From NCBI GenBank assembly GCA_035490315.1, contig DATHET010000189.1, positions 1 to 8,113 on the forward strand: a stretch of DNA of 8,113 nt, written 5' to 3'. The notes below the pieces were generated by a model. The model was not told where the DNA came from, did not search any database, and saw nothing but the letters and a program-made list of their open reading frames with translations. This DNA comes from JADJQU01 sp035490315. Its GTDB lineage: Bacteria; Planctomycetota; UBA1135; GCA-002686595. Made by a program: the position numbers and the translations under genes. Below are positions 1-7,335 of this stretch, piece after piece; the stretch's first letter is position 1; each line of letters starts with the position of its first letter.

Positions 1-234
1 GCCCGCGGCGTCGGTGACGATCGCGCCGTGGGTATTGCCGAGCGCGGCGCCTTCGGGCACATGGGCCCAATCGCCGAGCCAGCGGAAGCGCTGCGCATCC
101 TTGCCGACGATCAGCTCCGGATCGCCGGCGGGAGCCGCGGGTTTCTGTGCAGGGGCGGCGGGCGATTGAGCGAGCGCGGCCGACGACGACAGTGCCAGCA
201 GCAGAAGAGGCAGGCAGCGCAAGATCGGATTCAT
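1..234 (-). CDS. Exported protein, probable NHL-type beta-propeller, N-terminal part only (runs off left edge)
   Basis: The first 78 codons of a gene that continues beyond base 1. The start is the ATG at 234-232. It begins with a clear signal peptide: a short N-terminus with one arginine, a leucine-rich core (LPLLLLALSS) and an AALA cleavage site before QSPAAP, around residue 22. A proline/alanine-rich linker follows to about residue 36. The mature part then reads RWLGDWAHVPEGAALGNTHGAIVTDAAG. The GNTHGAIVTDAAG stretch resembles the opening strand of NHL or six-bladed beta-propeller proteins, in which a Gly-Val-Ala-Val-Asp-like stretch precedes each blade. That assignment is inference from one motif, and no complete blade is visible. 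The gene starts 6 bp after the stop of the upstream thioredoxin/TPR-like gene. AGG within TTAGGCC is the only Shine-Dalgarno-like element, so translational coupling is likely. Gene reality is well supported; function is not. Confidence 0.6.
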   Translation of the reverse strand, partial: MNPILRCLPLLLLALSSSAALAQSPAAPAQKPAAPAGDPELIVGKDAQRFRWLGDWAHVPEGAALGNTHGAIVTDAAG

Positions 235-240
235 GTTGGC

Positions 241-1149
241 CTAATGGGTCAGCGGGGGTGAGCGAAGCTCCGCCGCGAGACGTCGCGCGGCTTCGCGTTG
301 GAAACAAGTGGACGCGGTGCGAGCCAGACATTCGAGCGCGTCGATGGCAGAGCTTGCTTCGCCGCGGGCAGCCTGGGCGCGCGCCAGCTCGAAGCGCGCG
401 GCATCGAACTCGACTTCGTCGCCGTTCTCGAGCCCACGCACGGCCAGCTCGAGCGTGGCGCAGGCCGCGCGGCTCTTGCGCTCGGCGAATTCGATCAGGC
501 CGCGGGTGAACAAGAAGCGCGCGGCCGTCGCGCCGCCGACTTCGCTCCCGTTGGCCAGCTCACACAGCTCGCGAGCTTGCGCGACTTCGCCGCGCAAGAT
601 CGCGCTGCGCGCAAGGCGCTCCCAAGCGGCGATGCGCCATTCGAGCCGGGGATTGCGGCACAGCGACACGAAGATGCGCTCGGCCTCCTGCGCGGCGCCG
701 AGCCTCGAAGCCCGCTGACCCGCTTCGAACTGTTCTGCCGGATCGGAGGTTTCTCGTCGCGCCTTCCGTGCAGGATCCGCGGCCGCGTCGAGAGCCTCGC
801 GCAACCAGACCTCGGCCAGAGCCGCGCCGAGCGCCCCGTCGCGTCGAGCCACGAGCTCGCCCTCACCGTCGAAGACGCAAAGCGCGAGAGCGCTCGCGCT
901 TCCGATCGCCGCGGGCCCGCGCTCGAGGCTGACGCGCCTGGCCCGCGGACGGATCTCTTCCCAGGCTGCATCGACCGCGCGTCGCGTGGCGTCACCCAGC
1001 GGACGATCCGGCATGGCGACCAGCACTACGACCGGTTGGCCGTGGCCCAGCGCGGCGTCGAGATCCTCGCTCCAGGCCGGCGTCGGTCGCAGCGCCGCGG
1101 CGCAGACCAGCGCGGGAACGAGCATCCACGACCACGCTTGCGCCTTCAT
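241..1149 (-). CDS. Exported protein with thioredoxin-like N-terminal region and TPR-like helical repeats
   Basis: A complete protein of 302 residues, start ATG at 1149-1147, stop TAG. Residues 1-27 form a signal peptide (hydrophobic core about 8-20, PAWS before EDL), so it should act outside the cytoplasmic membrane. Residues 36-122 look like a thioredoxin fold: a strand VVVLVAMPD near 40-48, then ALALCVFDGEGELVARRDG near 87-105, the usual strand-turn-strand before a final helix. No CxxC is present, so a redox role is unlikely if the fold is right. Residues about 137-300 are alanine/arginine/glutamate-rich paired helices with TPR-like spacing (for example QRASRLGAAQEAERIF, LARSAILRGEVAQARELC, FELARAQAARGEASSAIDAL), suggesting a protein-interaction scaffold. 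It lies 34 bp downstream of protease copy 1 and 6 bp upstream of the propeller-like gene, suggesting one operon. AGGA about 10 bases before the ATG may be a weak ribosome site. Both domain names are inference from pattern; I recognise no specific family. Confidence 0.75.
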   Translation of the reverse strand: MKAQAWSWMLVPALVCAAALRPTPAWSEDLDAALGHGQPVVVLVAMPDRPLGDATRRAVDAAWEEIRPRARRVSLERGPAAIGSASALALCVFDGEGELVARRDGALGAALAEVWLREALDAAADPARKARRETSDPAEQFEAGQRASRLGAAQEAERIFVSLCRNPRLEWRIAAWERLARSAILRGEVAQARELCELANGSEVGGATAARFLFTRGLIEFAERKSRAACATLELAVRGLENGDEVEFDAARFELARAQAARGEASSAIDALECLARTASTCFQREAARRLAAELRSPPLTH

Positions 1150-1183
1150 GACGGCGCGATCCTAACCACTCAGCTGACGACGA

Positions 1184-4132
1184 TCAGGGACAGAACTTGA
1201 TCTGCAAGGCATCGGTCAGACCGACGCCGAAGGACGCCGGCGGATCGCGGAACCAGGCTTGCACGTACCAGGTCTGTCCGACCATGCCCGGCGTGATCGG
1301 GAAGGGAGCGTGGGCGTAGCCGAAGGCGTCGGTCAGGAAGGAGCTGTAGCGCCCGATCGGCGGCTGGAGGCACAGAGTTCCGCCCTGGAACGGGCTCGCG
1401 CCGGCGCCAGTGGTGCTGCGCAGCAAGAGACCGGGCTTCAGGTAGGCGGCGTCCTGGATCTCGACCGCGAGGGTCGGTGTCGCGGCACTCGGCGCACCGA
1501 AGGTGGTCAGGAAGGGGATGGTTCCGACGGAAGTCGGCTTGCCCACGCAGTAGGAAATCGGCTCCGAGCAACCCTGCCCGGCGGCCGAGACCATCACGAT
1601 CTGCACGTCGTCGATGTTCCAGCCGCCCTTCTCGACTTGACCGTCGCTCGAGAGCTCGAAGCGCAGGCGCACGCTCGGGTTGCCGGCCGCGAAGGCCGTC
1701 AGGTCGTACTCGACCTCGGTCCAGCTCGAGTCGACCAGGTCGGCGGCGCTGGGGTTTTCCCAGACCACCTGCCCGTTGACCAGGATGCGCGCATGATCGT
1801 GGAGCGAGCTCTCGACGCCGAGCCAGCGCTGGAAGCGCAGCCGCGGCCGCGGGCAAGCCAGGAGGTCGATCGGCGGCGACTCGATCCACGAAGTCGCGTT
1901 GGCGGAGTACAGGCCGTCGAAGGGATTGTTGCCGAGGTCCGTGCCCCAGCACTTCAAGCCGGTGCTGGCCGAGCTCGGATCGCCGCCTTGTCCCATGGGG
2001 ATCTGGTACTGCCAGTCGCTGGGTCCGCTAAGGGTCCCGGTCTGCCAGGTGGACGAGATGGTGTCGAAGCTCTCGCTGTAGAAGACGCGCTCTTCGCCGA
2101 CCAGGAAGCGCAGCAGGCTCGTCGGCGCGCCGGGAGGGAAGACACCGACGGTTCCCAGCGAGTCGCTGGCGCGCAGGTAGTACTCGACTTTCGCGGGCGA
2201 GACCTGGCCCGGGATCGCGGCCTGGAAATGGTTCCCGCCCAGCGCGCTCATCGGCAGCGTGTTGAAGCTGCCGCCGTCGACGCGCCAGAGCAGCTCGGGC
2301 TGGGACAGCGGCGGTGCGATGTTCGCCGTGGCCGTCACCGACACCAGGTAAGGCCCGATCTCGTCCAGCGTATTCGGAAGCAAGGTCACGCTGCTCAAGC
2401 TGACCGGCGCCAGCTGGTAGCTCGGGAAACCCTGGTCGACGAAACCCTGGTTGATCGTCTGCCAGTGCGGCGAGCCGTTGGTGACGTCGCCATCGTCGTC
2501 GTCGAGCACCAGCCAGTGGGTGCGCACGATGGTCTTGATCTGCGAGTCGTTGTAGGCGTTCATCCAGCTGTTGAAGAGCAGGTCGCTGGCCGCGGCTCCC
2601 GCGCTCGCGCCGAGAGCGATCTTCAGTCGCGAGCGCACTTTCCACAGGGCGCCCATCAGGACTTCGCCGTCCGCGTGGACCTCTCCGTGGCAGCCTCCGA
2701 ACGGATCACCGCAGAAGGGCGTGTTGTTCAGCCCGCTGCGGATGATGCCGCCGCCGTTGAAGAAGTTGTCGCCGACCACCGGCTGGTCGGTCAGGTACAT
2801 CGCCCACACGTCCGCGTTGCCCTCGCCGAATCCGTCGCCGCCGTTGCCCGAGGAGTAGCGCACGTTGAGCCAGTGACCCATCTCGTGCGCGACCACGGTC
2901 GAATACGCCGTGTTCACGCATCCGCCGCCCGCGGCGAAGAAGTTGACCGAGCCGCCGGAGTAGTAGGCGTTGCAGGTCTGGGCGAGGTTGATGTTCGACA
3001 GGGCGTCGAAATCCGCGGTGGCATCCGCGGGATTCACGGCGCGGACGTAGTCGCGCAGCCGCCCGATCCAGTACGTCGAATTGGCCTCGGCCGTGTACAG
3101 GGGCGCGGCGGGGGAGTTCATCACGAGCTGGTTGCCGCTCGCGGCGTTCAGGATCGCCGGCAGCACGTAGACCGCGGCCTGTGCGTTGGTCGGCGTGGTG
3201 TAGGGGCCGTCGAAGCTGACGCTGACCGACAGCGGCGCGCTCGCGCCGACGATGTTGAAATTGCCGTTGTCGTCGGTGATCGCATTGCCCTGCGCGCTCT
3301 GCACCTCGACGTGGGGCAGGGCGATCTGCACGGTCGGGTTCGAAGCGATGTCGGGCAGGGTCCCAGGAGTCAAGCGCGTGAACACGGTGCCGCTGACGTC
3401 GCAGGTGTGGACCAATTCTTCCTGGCTGGTGAGCGCGAGGCTCTGGTCCGCGATGCGCAGACGCAGGCCGCGCGGAATCCCGTTCGCGCCATCTCCGAAG
3501 ACGTCGAGTTCCCAGGCGAGGACGGCGCGTAGCTCGCCGCCCTGATGCACCTGGTCGAGCACCAGCCGCGCCTCGCCGCTGAGCGTGCCCTGGCTCTTGG
3601 CCAGGATCGCGAAGACGCGCAGCGCCTCGTTCGCGGCTGTCTCCGCGGCGCGAATCGGCGTGGTGCGCGCCGAGGCCGCGGCGGGCACCGCGGAGCTGTC
3701 GATCGAGAGCGCGCGGCCCTCGAGATCCATCAAGACCTGGACCGAGCCCGCGACCACCGGCACGCCGCGGACCACCTGGCGGAAGCTCGCGCAGTACTTG
3801 TCGCTCGAGCCGGCGTTCGAGAGGGGCAGGAACAGCGCGCGCTCGTCGACCAGCGTCGCCGGATCGATACCAGAGAGCGAAGTCGTGACGGCGATCAGGG
3901 CGCGAGCACGCTTCAAGGCCGCGCGATCGTCCACGAGGTGGGCGCTGGCCTCGGTGTGTCCGCCGTAGAGCGAGCGCACGAATCCGGTGCGCGGATCGAA
4001 CTCCGCCGTCCAGGCCGGGCCATGGGCATCCCGCCAGGCTCCCAGGGCGCTCGCCGGATCGGCGCTGGTCTGCGCGGGGGCGGTCAGGGACAGGGAAGCA
4101 AGGGCGGCGACGCGGAACAGGTGCTGAATCAT
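1184..4132 (-). CDS. Secreted M36-like (fungalysin/thermolysin-type) zinc metalloprotease, copy 1
   Basis: A complete protein of 982 residues. Signal peptide 1-20 (hydrophobic VAALASLSL, cleavage after APA). An FTP/PepSY-type propeptide spans about 50-240 (FRQVVRGVPVVAGSV near 117, then AVLAWELDVFGD). About 242-325 is a small beta-sandwich insert resembling carboxypeptidase regulatory domains, opening with HTCDVSG. The catalytic domain is about 330-570: NSTYWIGRLRDY, zinc motif HEMGH at 416-420, presumed third zinc ligand E437 in GEGNAD with D441, and VHADGEV at 485-491, matching the fungalysin-type VHxxGEV block. An acidic D544-D549 loop with NGSPH follows. Next come an Ig-like domain (about 575-675), a MAM/jelly-roll-like domain (about 680-845, with KGGWNIDDVQI) and a cysteine-containing C-terminal domain (855-982) ending FCP. 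The expected role is an extracellular protease activated by propeptide removal; substrate unknown. No Shine-Dalgarno sequence precedes the ATG. No hairpin follows the stop, so transcription probably continues into the thioredoxin/TPR-like gene. Confidence 0.9.
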   Translation of the reverse strand: MIQHLFRVAALASLSLTAPAQTSADPASALGAWRDAHGPAWTAEFDPRTGFVRSLYGGHTEASAHLVDDRAALKRARALIAVTTSLSGIDPATLVDERALFLPLSNAGSSDKYCASFRQVVRGVPVVAGSVQVLMDLEGRALSIDSSAVPAAASARTTPIRAAETAANEALRVFAILAKSQGTLSGEARLVLDQVHQGGELRAVLAWELDVFGDGANGIPRGLRLRIADQSLALTSQEELVHTCDVSGTVFTRLTPGTLPDIASNPTVQIALPHVEVQSAQGNAITDDNGNFNIVGASAPLSVSVSFDGPYTTPTNAQAAVYVLPAILNAASGNQLVMNSPAAPLYTAEANSTYWIGRLRDYVRAVNPADATADFDALSNINLAQTCNAYYSGGSVNFFAAGGGCVNTAYSTVVAHEMGHWLNVRYSSGNGGDGFGEGNADVWAMYLTDQPVVGDNFFNGGGIIRSGLNNTPFCGDPFGGCHGEVHADGEVLMGALWKVRSRLKIALGASAGAAASDLLFNSWMNAYNDSQIKTIVRTHWLVLDDDDGDVTNGSPHWQTINQGFVDQGFPSYQLAPVSLSSVTLLPNTLDEIGPYLVSVTATANIAPPLSQPELLWRVDGGSFNTLPMSALGGNHFQAAIPGQVSPAKVEYYLRASDSLGTVGVFPPGAPTSLLRFLVGEERVFYSESFDTISSTWQTGTLSGPSDWQYQIPMGQGGDPSSASTGLKCWGTDLGNNPFDGLYSANATSWIESPPIDLLACPRPRLRFQRWLGVESSLHDHARILVNGQVVWENPSAADLVDSSWTEVEYDLTAFAAGNPSVRLRFELSSDGQVEKGGWNIDDVQIVMVSAAGQGCSEPISYCVGKPTSVGTIPFLTTFGAPSAATPTLAVEIQDAAYLKPGLLLRSTTGAGASPFQGGTLCLQPPIGRYSSFLTDAFGYAHAPFPITPGMVGQTWYVQAWFRDPPASFGVGLTDALQIKFCP

Positions 4133-4182
4133 GGAGAGTGCGGCTGGGGGCGAGCCGTGGGAACAGCGGCGGGGGAACCATC

Positions 4183-4223
4183 GAGCCTAACTGCTGCAGG
4201 CCAATCCAGGGCATGGCTTCGCG
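4183..4223 (-). promoter_or_regulatory. Conserved upstream block of protease copy 1, candidate promoter
   Basis: Two segments of this spacer recur ahead of protease copy 2. Bases 4183-4197 (minus strand GCAGCAGTTAGGCTC) are identical there, and 4206-4223 match with one difference. Within the first, TAGGCT fits the TAnnnT pattern of a sigma-70 -10 element and would give a leader of about 45 bases before the ATG at 4132. No convincing -35 hexamer sits at 16-18 bp, so the promoter reading is tentative. Conservation in a non-coding spacer is what the sequence shows; it could also be simple residue of the duplication or an operator. Confidence 0.35.
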
Positions 4224-4237
4224 CCAAACCAAGGCAA

Positions 4238-4277
4238 GGAGCCCGGTTCCGACGGCCATGCGTCGGAACCGGGCTCC
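4238..4277 (-). terminator. Intrinsic-terminator-like hairpin after protease copy 2
   Basis: A perfect 17-bp inverted repeat (arms 4238-4254 and 4261-4277; outer sequence GGAGCCCGG, inner TTCCGACG) with a 6-base loop. It begins 17 bases downstream of the copy 2 stop codon. On the minus strand it is followed by TTGCCTTGGTTTGG, a thymine-enriched but interrupted tract, so it is not a textbook U-run. A nearly identical hairpin lies after copy 3 at 7336-7375. Position and recurrence favour a transcription terminator or mRNA 3'-end stabiliser; an attachment or protein-binding site is the alternative. Confidence 0.75.
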
Positions 4278-4294
4278 CGTGCTAGCTCAGGCGA

Positions 4295-7237
4295 TCACGG
4301 GCAGAACTTGATCTGCACTCCGTTCGTCAGGCCGACGCCGAACGATGCCGGCGGATCGCGGAACCAGGCCTGGAGGTACCAGGTCTGGCCGATCATCCCG
4401 GGCTGGATGGTGATGGGCACCAGCGCGCTTCCGCTGCTGTCGGTCGTGAACGTCGCGTAGCGCACGATCGGAGTCTGGATGCACAGCGTCCCTCCGGAGA
4501 AGGGCACGCTGGCCTGGCCGGCGGTGCTGCGCAACAGGATGCCGGGCTTGGACAGCGCGGCTTCGATCAGCTCGATCCGCAGCGACTGCAGCGTCGCGCT
4601 GTTGGATCCGAGCGAGTTCAAGCTCGGGAGAGTTCCCAGCGAGGTCAGCTTCGCATTGCAGTACGGAATCGGATCGACGCAGCTCAGACCGACCGCCGAG
4701 GCCGTGAAGATCTGCACGTCGTCGATGTTCCAGCCGCCCTTCTGCACCACGCCGTCGGTGACCAGCTCGAAACGGATCTTCGTGTTCGGAGTCCCTGCGG
4801 CAATCGCGCTCAAGTCGAAGTCGAACTCGGTCCAGCCCAGGTCGGCGTGGTCGGCGACATTCGAGTTCTGCCAGATGACCTGACCGTTGACGACGACGCG
4901 CGCCTGGTCGTGCAACGCGCTCTCGACCGTCAGCCAGCGCTGGAAGCGCAGGATCGGATGCGGGCAGCTCAGCAGGTTGATCGCCGGCGATTCCAGGTAG
5001 GTCGAGGAATTGGCCGAGTAGAGGCCGTCGAAGCTGGAGTTGCCGAGATCGGTGCCCCAGCACTTCGAGCCCGACTTCGGACCGACCGGGTCACCGGCCT
5101 TGCCGTTGGGTGTCGCGAACTGCCAATCGTTGGTGCCATTCACCACGCCCGTGGTCCAGTTCGAGCTCGCCAGGTCGAAGCTGTCGCTGTAATAGACGCG
5201 CTCTTCGCCGACGAGGAAACGGATCAGGGTTGCCGGCGCGCCTGGCGGAGCGAAGCCGACTCCGCCGAGCGAGTCGATGGCGCGGATGTAGTACTCGATC
5301 TTCGTCGGCGAGACCTGGCCGGGAATCGAAGCGGTGAAGTCGTCGTTGCCCAGCGCGGTCATCGGCACCGTGTTGAAGCTGCCGCCATTGATGCGCCAGA
5401 AGAACTCCGGCGTCTGCAGCGGCGGTGCGAGATTGGCGACGATGTGCGCATTCACCGTATAGGGCCCGACCTCGTTGGTCGTGTTCGTGAGCTGGGTCAC
5501 GTTGGTCAAGATGACCGCGGTCAGGACGTAGGGCGGGAATCCCTGGTCGACGAATCCCCCGTTGATGTCACCGAAGTGCGGCGTCCCATTGCCCAGGTAG
5601 CCGTCGTTGTCGTCGAGCGTCAGCCAGTGCGTGCGCACGATGGTCTTGATCTGCTGGTCGTCGTAGGCGTTCATCCAGCTGTTGAAGATCAGGTCGGCCG
5701 TCAACGCGCCGACGCTGTTCCCGAGCGTGGTCTTCAAGCGCGCGCGGAGTTTCCACAACGCGCCCATCAGGACTTCGCCGTTCGCGTGGTTCCCGCCATG
5801 GCAACCCGGGGAAAGGTCGCCGCAGAACTGGGTGGTGTTGAGCGCGCTGCGGATGAAGCCGCCGTTGGTGTAGAAGAGCTCGGCGACGATCGGCTGGTCC
5901 GTCAGGTAGATCGCGAAGGCGTCGGCGTTGCCCTCGCCGAATCCGTCGGGCCCGTTTTGCGAGTTGTACTTCACGTTGAGCCAGTGCCCCATCTCGTGGG
6001 CCACGACGCTCGAGTAGGCCGCGTTGACGCAGCCGCCTCCCGGGGAGAGGAAGTCCACCGAGCTGCCGGTGAAGAATGCGTTGCAGTTCCCGCCGACATT
6101 GACATTCGACAAGGCATCGAAGTCGGCCGTCGCATCCAACGGGTTCAAGGCCCTCGTCCAATCGCGCAGCCTGCCGATCCAGTACGTCGAGTTGGCCTCG
6201 GCCGTGTACTGGGGCGCGGCGGGCGAGTTCATGATCACCTGGTTGCCGCTCGCGGACGCGAGGTTCGCGGGGAGCACGTAGTTCGCCGCCGCCTGATTCG
6301 ACGGCGTGGTGAACGGCCCGTTGAAGCTGACGGTGATCGCCAGCGGCGCGGTCGCTCCGACGATGTTGAAATTCCCGTTGATGTCGGTGATCGCATTGCC
6401 CTGCGGGCTCAGGATCTGCACGTGGCCCATCGGCAGCTGCGCAGGCGGGTTCGACGCGATGTCGGGAAGCGTGCCGGGTGAGAGCTGTGTGAACACGGTG
6501 CCGCTGACGTCGCAGGTGTGGACCAGCTCTTCCTGGCTCGACAGCGACAGATCCAAATCCGCGATGCGCAGCCGCAGCCCGCGCGGGACTCCGTTGGCGC
6601 CCTCACCGTAGATGTCGACTTCCCAGGCGAGCACGGCGCGCATCGCGCCGCCATCCGAGAGCCGATCGATGACCAGCCGCGGAGCACCTTCGATCGTCCC
6701 AACCGACTTGGCGATGCTCATGAAGAGGCGCAGAGCTTGCGCGCTCGAGCTATCGGCGTCGCGGATCGGCGTGGTCGACACCGCGACGTTCGGAATCGCG
6801 TTCGAGTCGATCGAGAGGGCGCGGCCCTCGGTGTCCATCAAAACATTGACCGTTCCGGCGATCACCGGCAAGCCGCCGACCGACTGACGGAAATTCGCGC
6901 AGTACTTGTCGCTCGTTCCCGCGCTCGACAGCGGCAGGAACAGCGCATAGTCGTCGGCCAGCGTGGCGGGATCGATTCCGGTCATCGCGCGGGTCGCAGC
7001 GATGTGGGCGCGAGCTCGCGCGAGAGCGGCTCGATCGTCGTACAGGTGCTGGCCCGGATCGGTGTGCCAACCGTAGATCGAGCTCACGAATCCGGAGCGC
7101 GGATCGAGCTCCGTGACCCACGCCGAACCCTGGCCTTCGTGCCAGGCTTCGATGGCGCTCGCCGGCGCGGTGGACTGGGCGGAAGCGGAAAGGGAAAGGG
7201 ACGCTAGAACCGCAAAGGGAAGCACGTGCTTGTTCAT
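4295..7237 (-). CDS. Secreted M36-like (fungalysin/thermolysin-type) zinc metalloprotease, copy 2
   Basis: A complete protein of 980 residues, paralogous to copy 1 along its whole length with only small indels. Signal peptide 1-20 (LPFAVLASLSLS, cleavage after ASA). FTP/PepSY-type propeptide to about 238 (FRQSVGGLPVIAGTV; AVLAWEVDIYGE). Beta-sandwich insert from HTCDVSG at 240. Catalytic domain with NSTYWIGRLRDW, zinc motif HEMGH at 414-418, E435 and D439 in GEGNAD, and NHANGEV around H484 where copy 1 has VHADGEV. The acidic loop is DDNDG from 542, followed by NGTPH. Ig-like and MAM/jelly-roll-like domains follow (KGGWNIDDVQIF), then the C-terminal domain from C853 to the terminal FCP. All expected catalytic residues are present, so it should be active. 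The start ATG at 7237-7235 has no Shine-Dalgarno sequence; the well-formed signal peptide supports it. A candidate promoter lies upstream and a hairpin downstream, suggesting a single-gene transcription unit. Confidence 0.9.
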   Translation of the reverse strand: MNKHVLPFAVLASLSLSASAQSTAPASAIEAWHEGQGSAWVTELDPRSGFVSSIYGWHTDPGQHLYDDRAALARARAHIAATRAMTGIDPATLADDYALFLPLSSAGTSDKYCANFRQSVGGLPVIAGTVNVLMDTEGRALSIDSNAIPNVAVSTTPIRDADSSSAQALRLFMSIAKSVGTIEGAPRLVIDRLSDGGAMRAVLAWEVDIYGEGANGVPRGLRLRIADLDLSLSSQEELVHTCDVSGTVFTQLSPGTLPDIASNPPAQLPMGHVQILSPQGNAITDINGNFNIVGATAPLAITVSFNGPFTTPSNQAAANYVLPANLASASGNQVIMNSPAAPQYTAEANSTYWIGRLRDWTRALNPLDATADFDALSNVNVGGNCNAFFTGSSVDFLSPGGGCVNAAYSSVVAHEMGHWLNVKYNSQNGPDGFGEGNADAFAIYLTDQPIVAELFYTNGGFIRSALNTTQFCGDLSPGCHGGNHANGEVLMGALWKLRARLKTTLGNSVGALTADLIFNSWMNAYDDQQIKTIVRTHWLTLDDNDGYLGNGTPHFGDINGGFVDQGFPPYVLTAVILTNVTQLTNTTNEVGPYTVNAHIVANLAPPLQTPEFFWRINGGSFNTVPMTALGNDDFTASIPGQVSPTKIEYYIRAIDSLGGVGFAPPGAPATLIRFLVGEERVYYSDSFDLASSNWTTGVVNGTNDWQFATPNGKAGDPVGPKSGSKCWGTDLGNSSFDGLYSANSSTYLESPAINLLSCPHPILRFQRWLTVESALHDQARVVVNGQVIWQNSNVADHADLGWTEFDFDLSAIAAGTPNTKIRFELVTDGVVQKGGWNIDDVQIFTASAVGLSCVDPIPYCNAKLTSLGTLPSLNSLGSNSATLQSLRIELIEAALSKPGILLRSTAGQASVPFSGGTLCIQTPIVRYATFTTDSSGSALVPITIQPGMIGQTWYLQAWFRDPPASFGVGLTNGVQIKFCP

Positions 7238-7281
7238 GGGCGCGTTGGGGCTGGCCAGGAGTTGAGCGGGAGAGCTCGGTT

Positions 7282-7321
7282 GAGCCTAACTGCTGCGCGC
7301 GAGCCAGGGCATTGCTTCGCG
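7282..7321 (-). promoter_or_regulatory. Conserved upstream block of protease copy 2, candidate promoter
   Basis: This is the counterpart of the block upstream of copy 1. Bases 7282-7296 are identical to 4183-4197, and 7304-7321 match 4206-4223 except for one base; the gap between the two segments is 7 rather than 8 bases. TAGGCT on the minus strand (plus-strand 7283-7288) is a possible -10 element about 45 bases from the ATG at 7237. The remaining leader down to the start codon differs strongly between the two copies, which makes the conserved block stand out. There is no clear -35 box. Confidence 0.35.
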
Positions 7322-7335
7322 ATAAATCAAAGCAA

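Noticed and set aside
298..1200. A plus-strand open frame of 300 codons opposite the thioredoxin/TPR-like gene
   Set aside because: The minus-strand frame has a signal peptide, coherent helical repeats and tight spacing to its neighbours; the plus-strand product has none of these.
1259..3532. A very long open frame on the plus strand (757 codons), antisense to protease copy 1
   Set aside because: Its product is rich in Arg, Gly, Ala, Val and Asp with no recognisable domain or signal peptide. It exactly mirrors the codon structure of a well-supported minus-strand gene, as expected for GC-rich shadows.
2706..4259. A second minus-strand frame (517 codons) overlapping the N-terminal half of protease copy 1
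   Set aside because: Extremely arginine-rich, no domains, and wholly overlapping a frame with conserved catalytic motifs; a frame shadow.
4238..4277. The repeated hairpin as the end of an insertion sequence or a recombination site
   Set aside because: Both occurrences sit just downstream of protease stop codons with no transposase, no target-site duplication and a direction-specific wobble pair; a transcription terminator explains this better.
4847..6481. A 544-codon plus-strand open frame antisense to protease copy 2
   Set aside because: Same low-complexity Arg/Val/Asp-rich composition as the antisense frame in copy 1. Its similarity to that frame follows from the paralogy of the sense genes, so recurrence is not independent evidence of coding.
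4295..7237. Assignment of the proteases to the immune inhibitor A (M6) family because of the MAM/jelly-roll-like domain
   Set aside because: The FTP/PepSY-like propeptide, the NSTYW and GEGNAD blocks and the (V/N)HAxGEV motif point to the fungalysin/thermolysin-type gluzincins; the KGGWNIDDV domain occurs in many unrelated secreted proteins.
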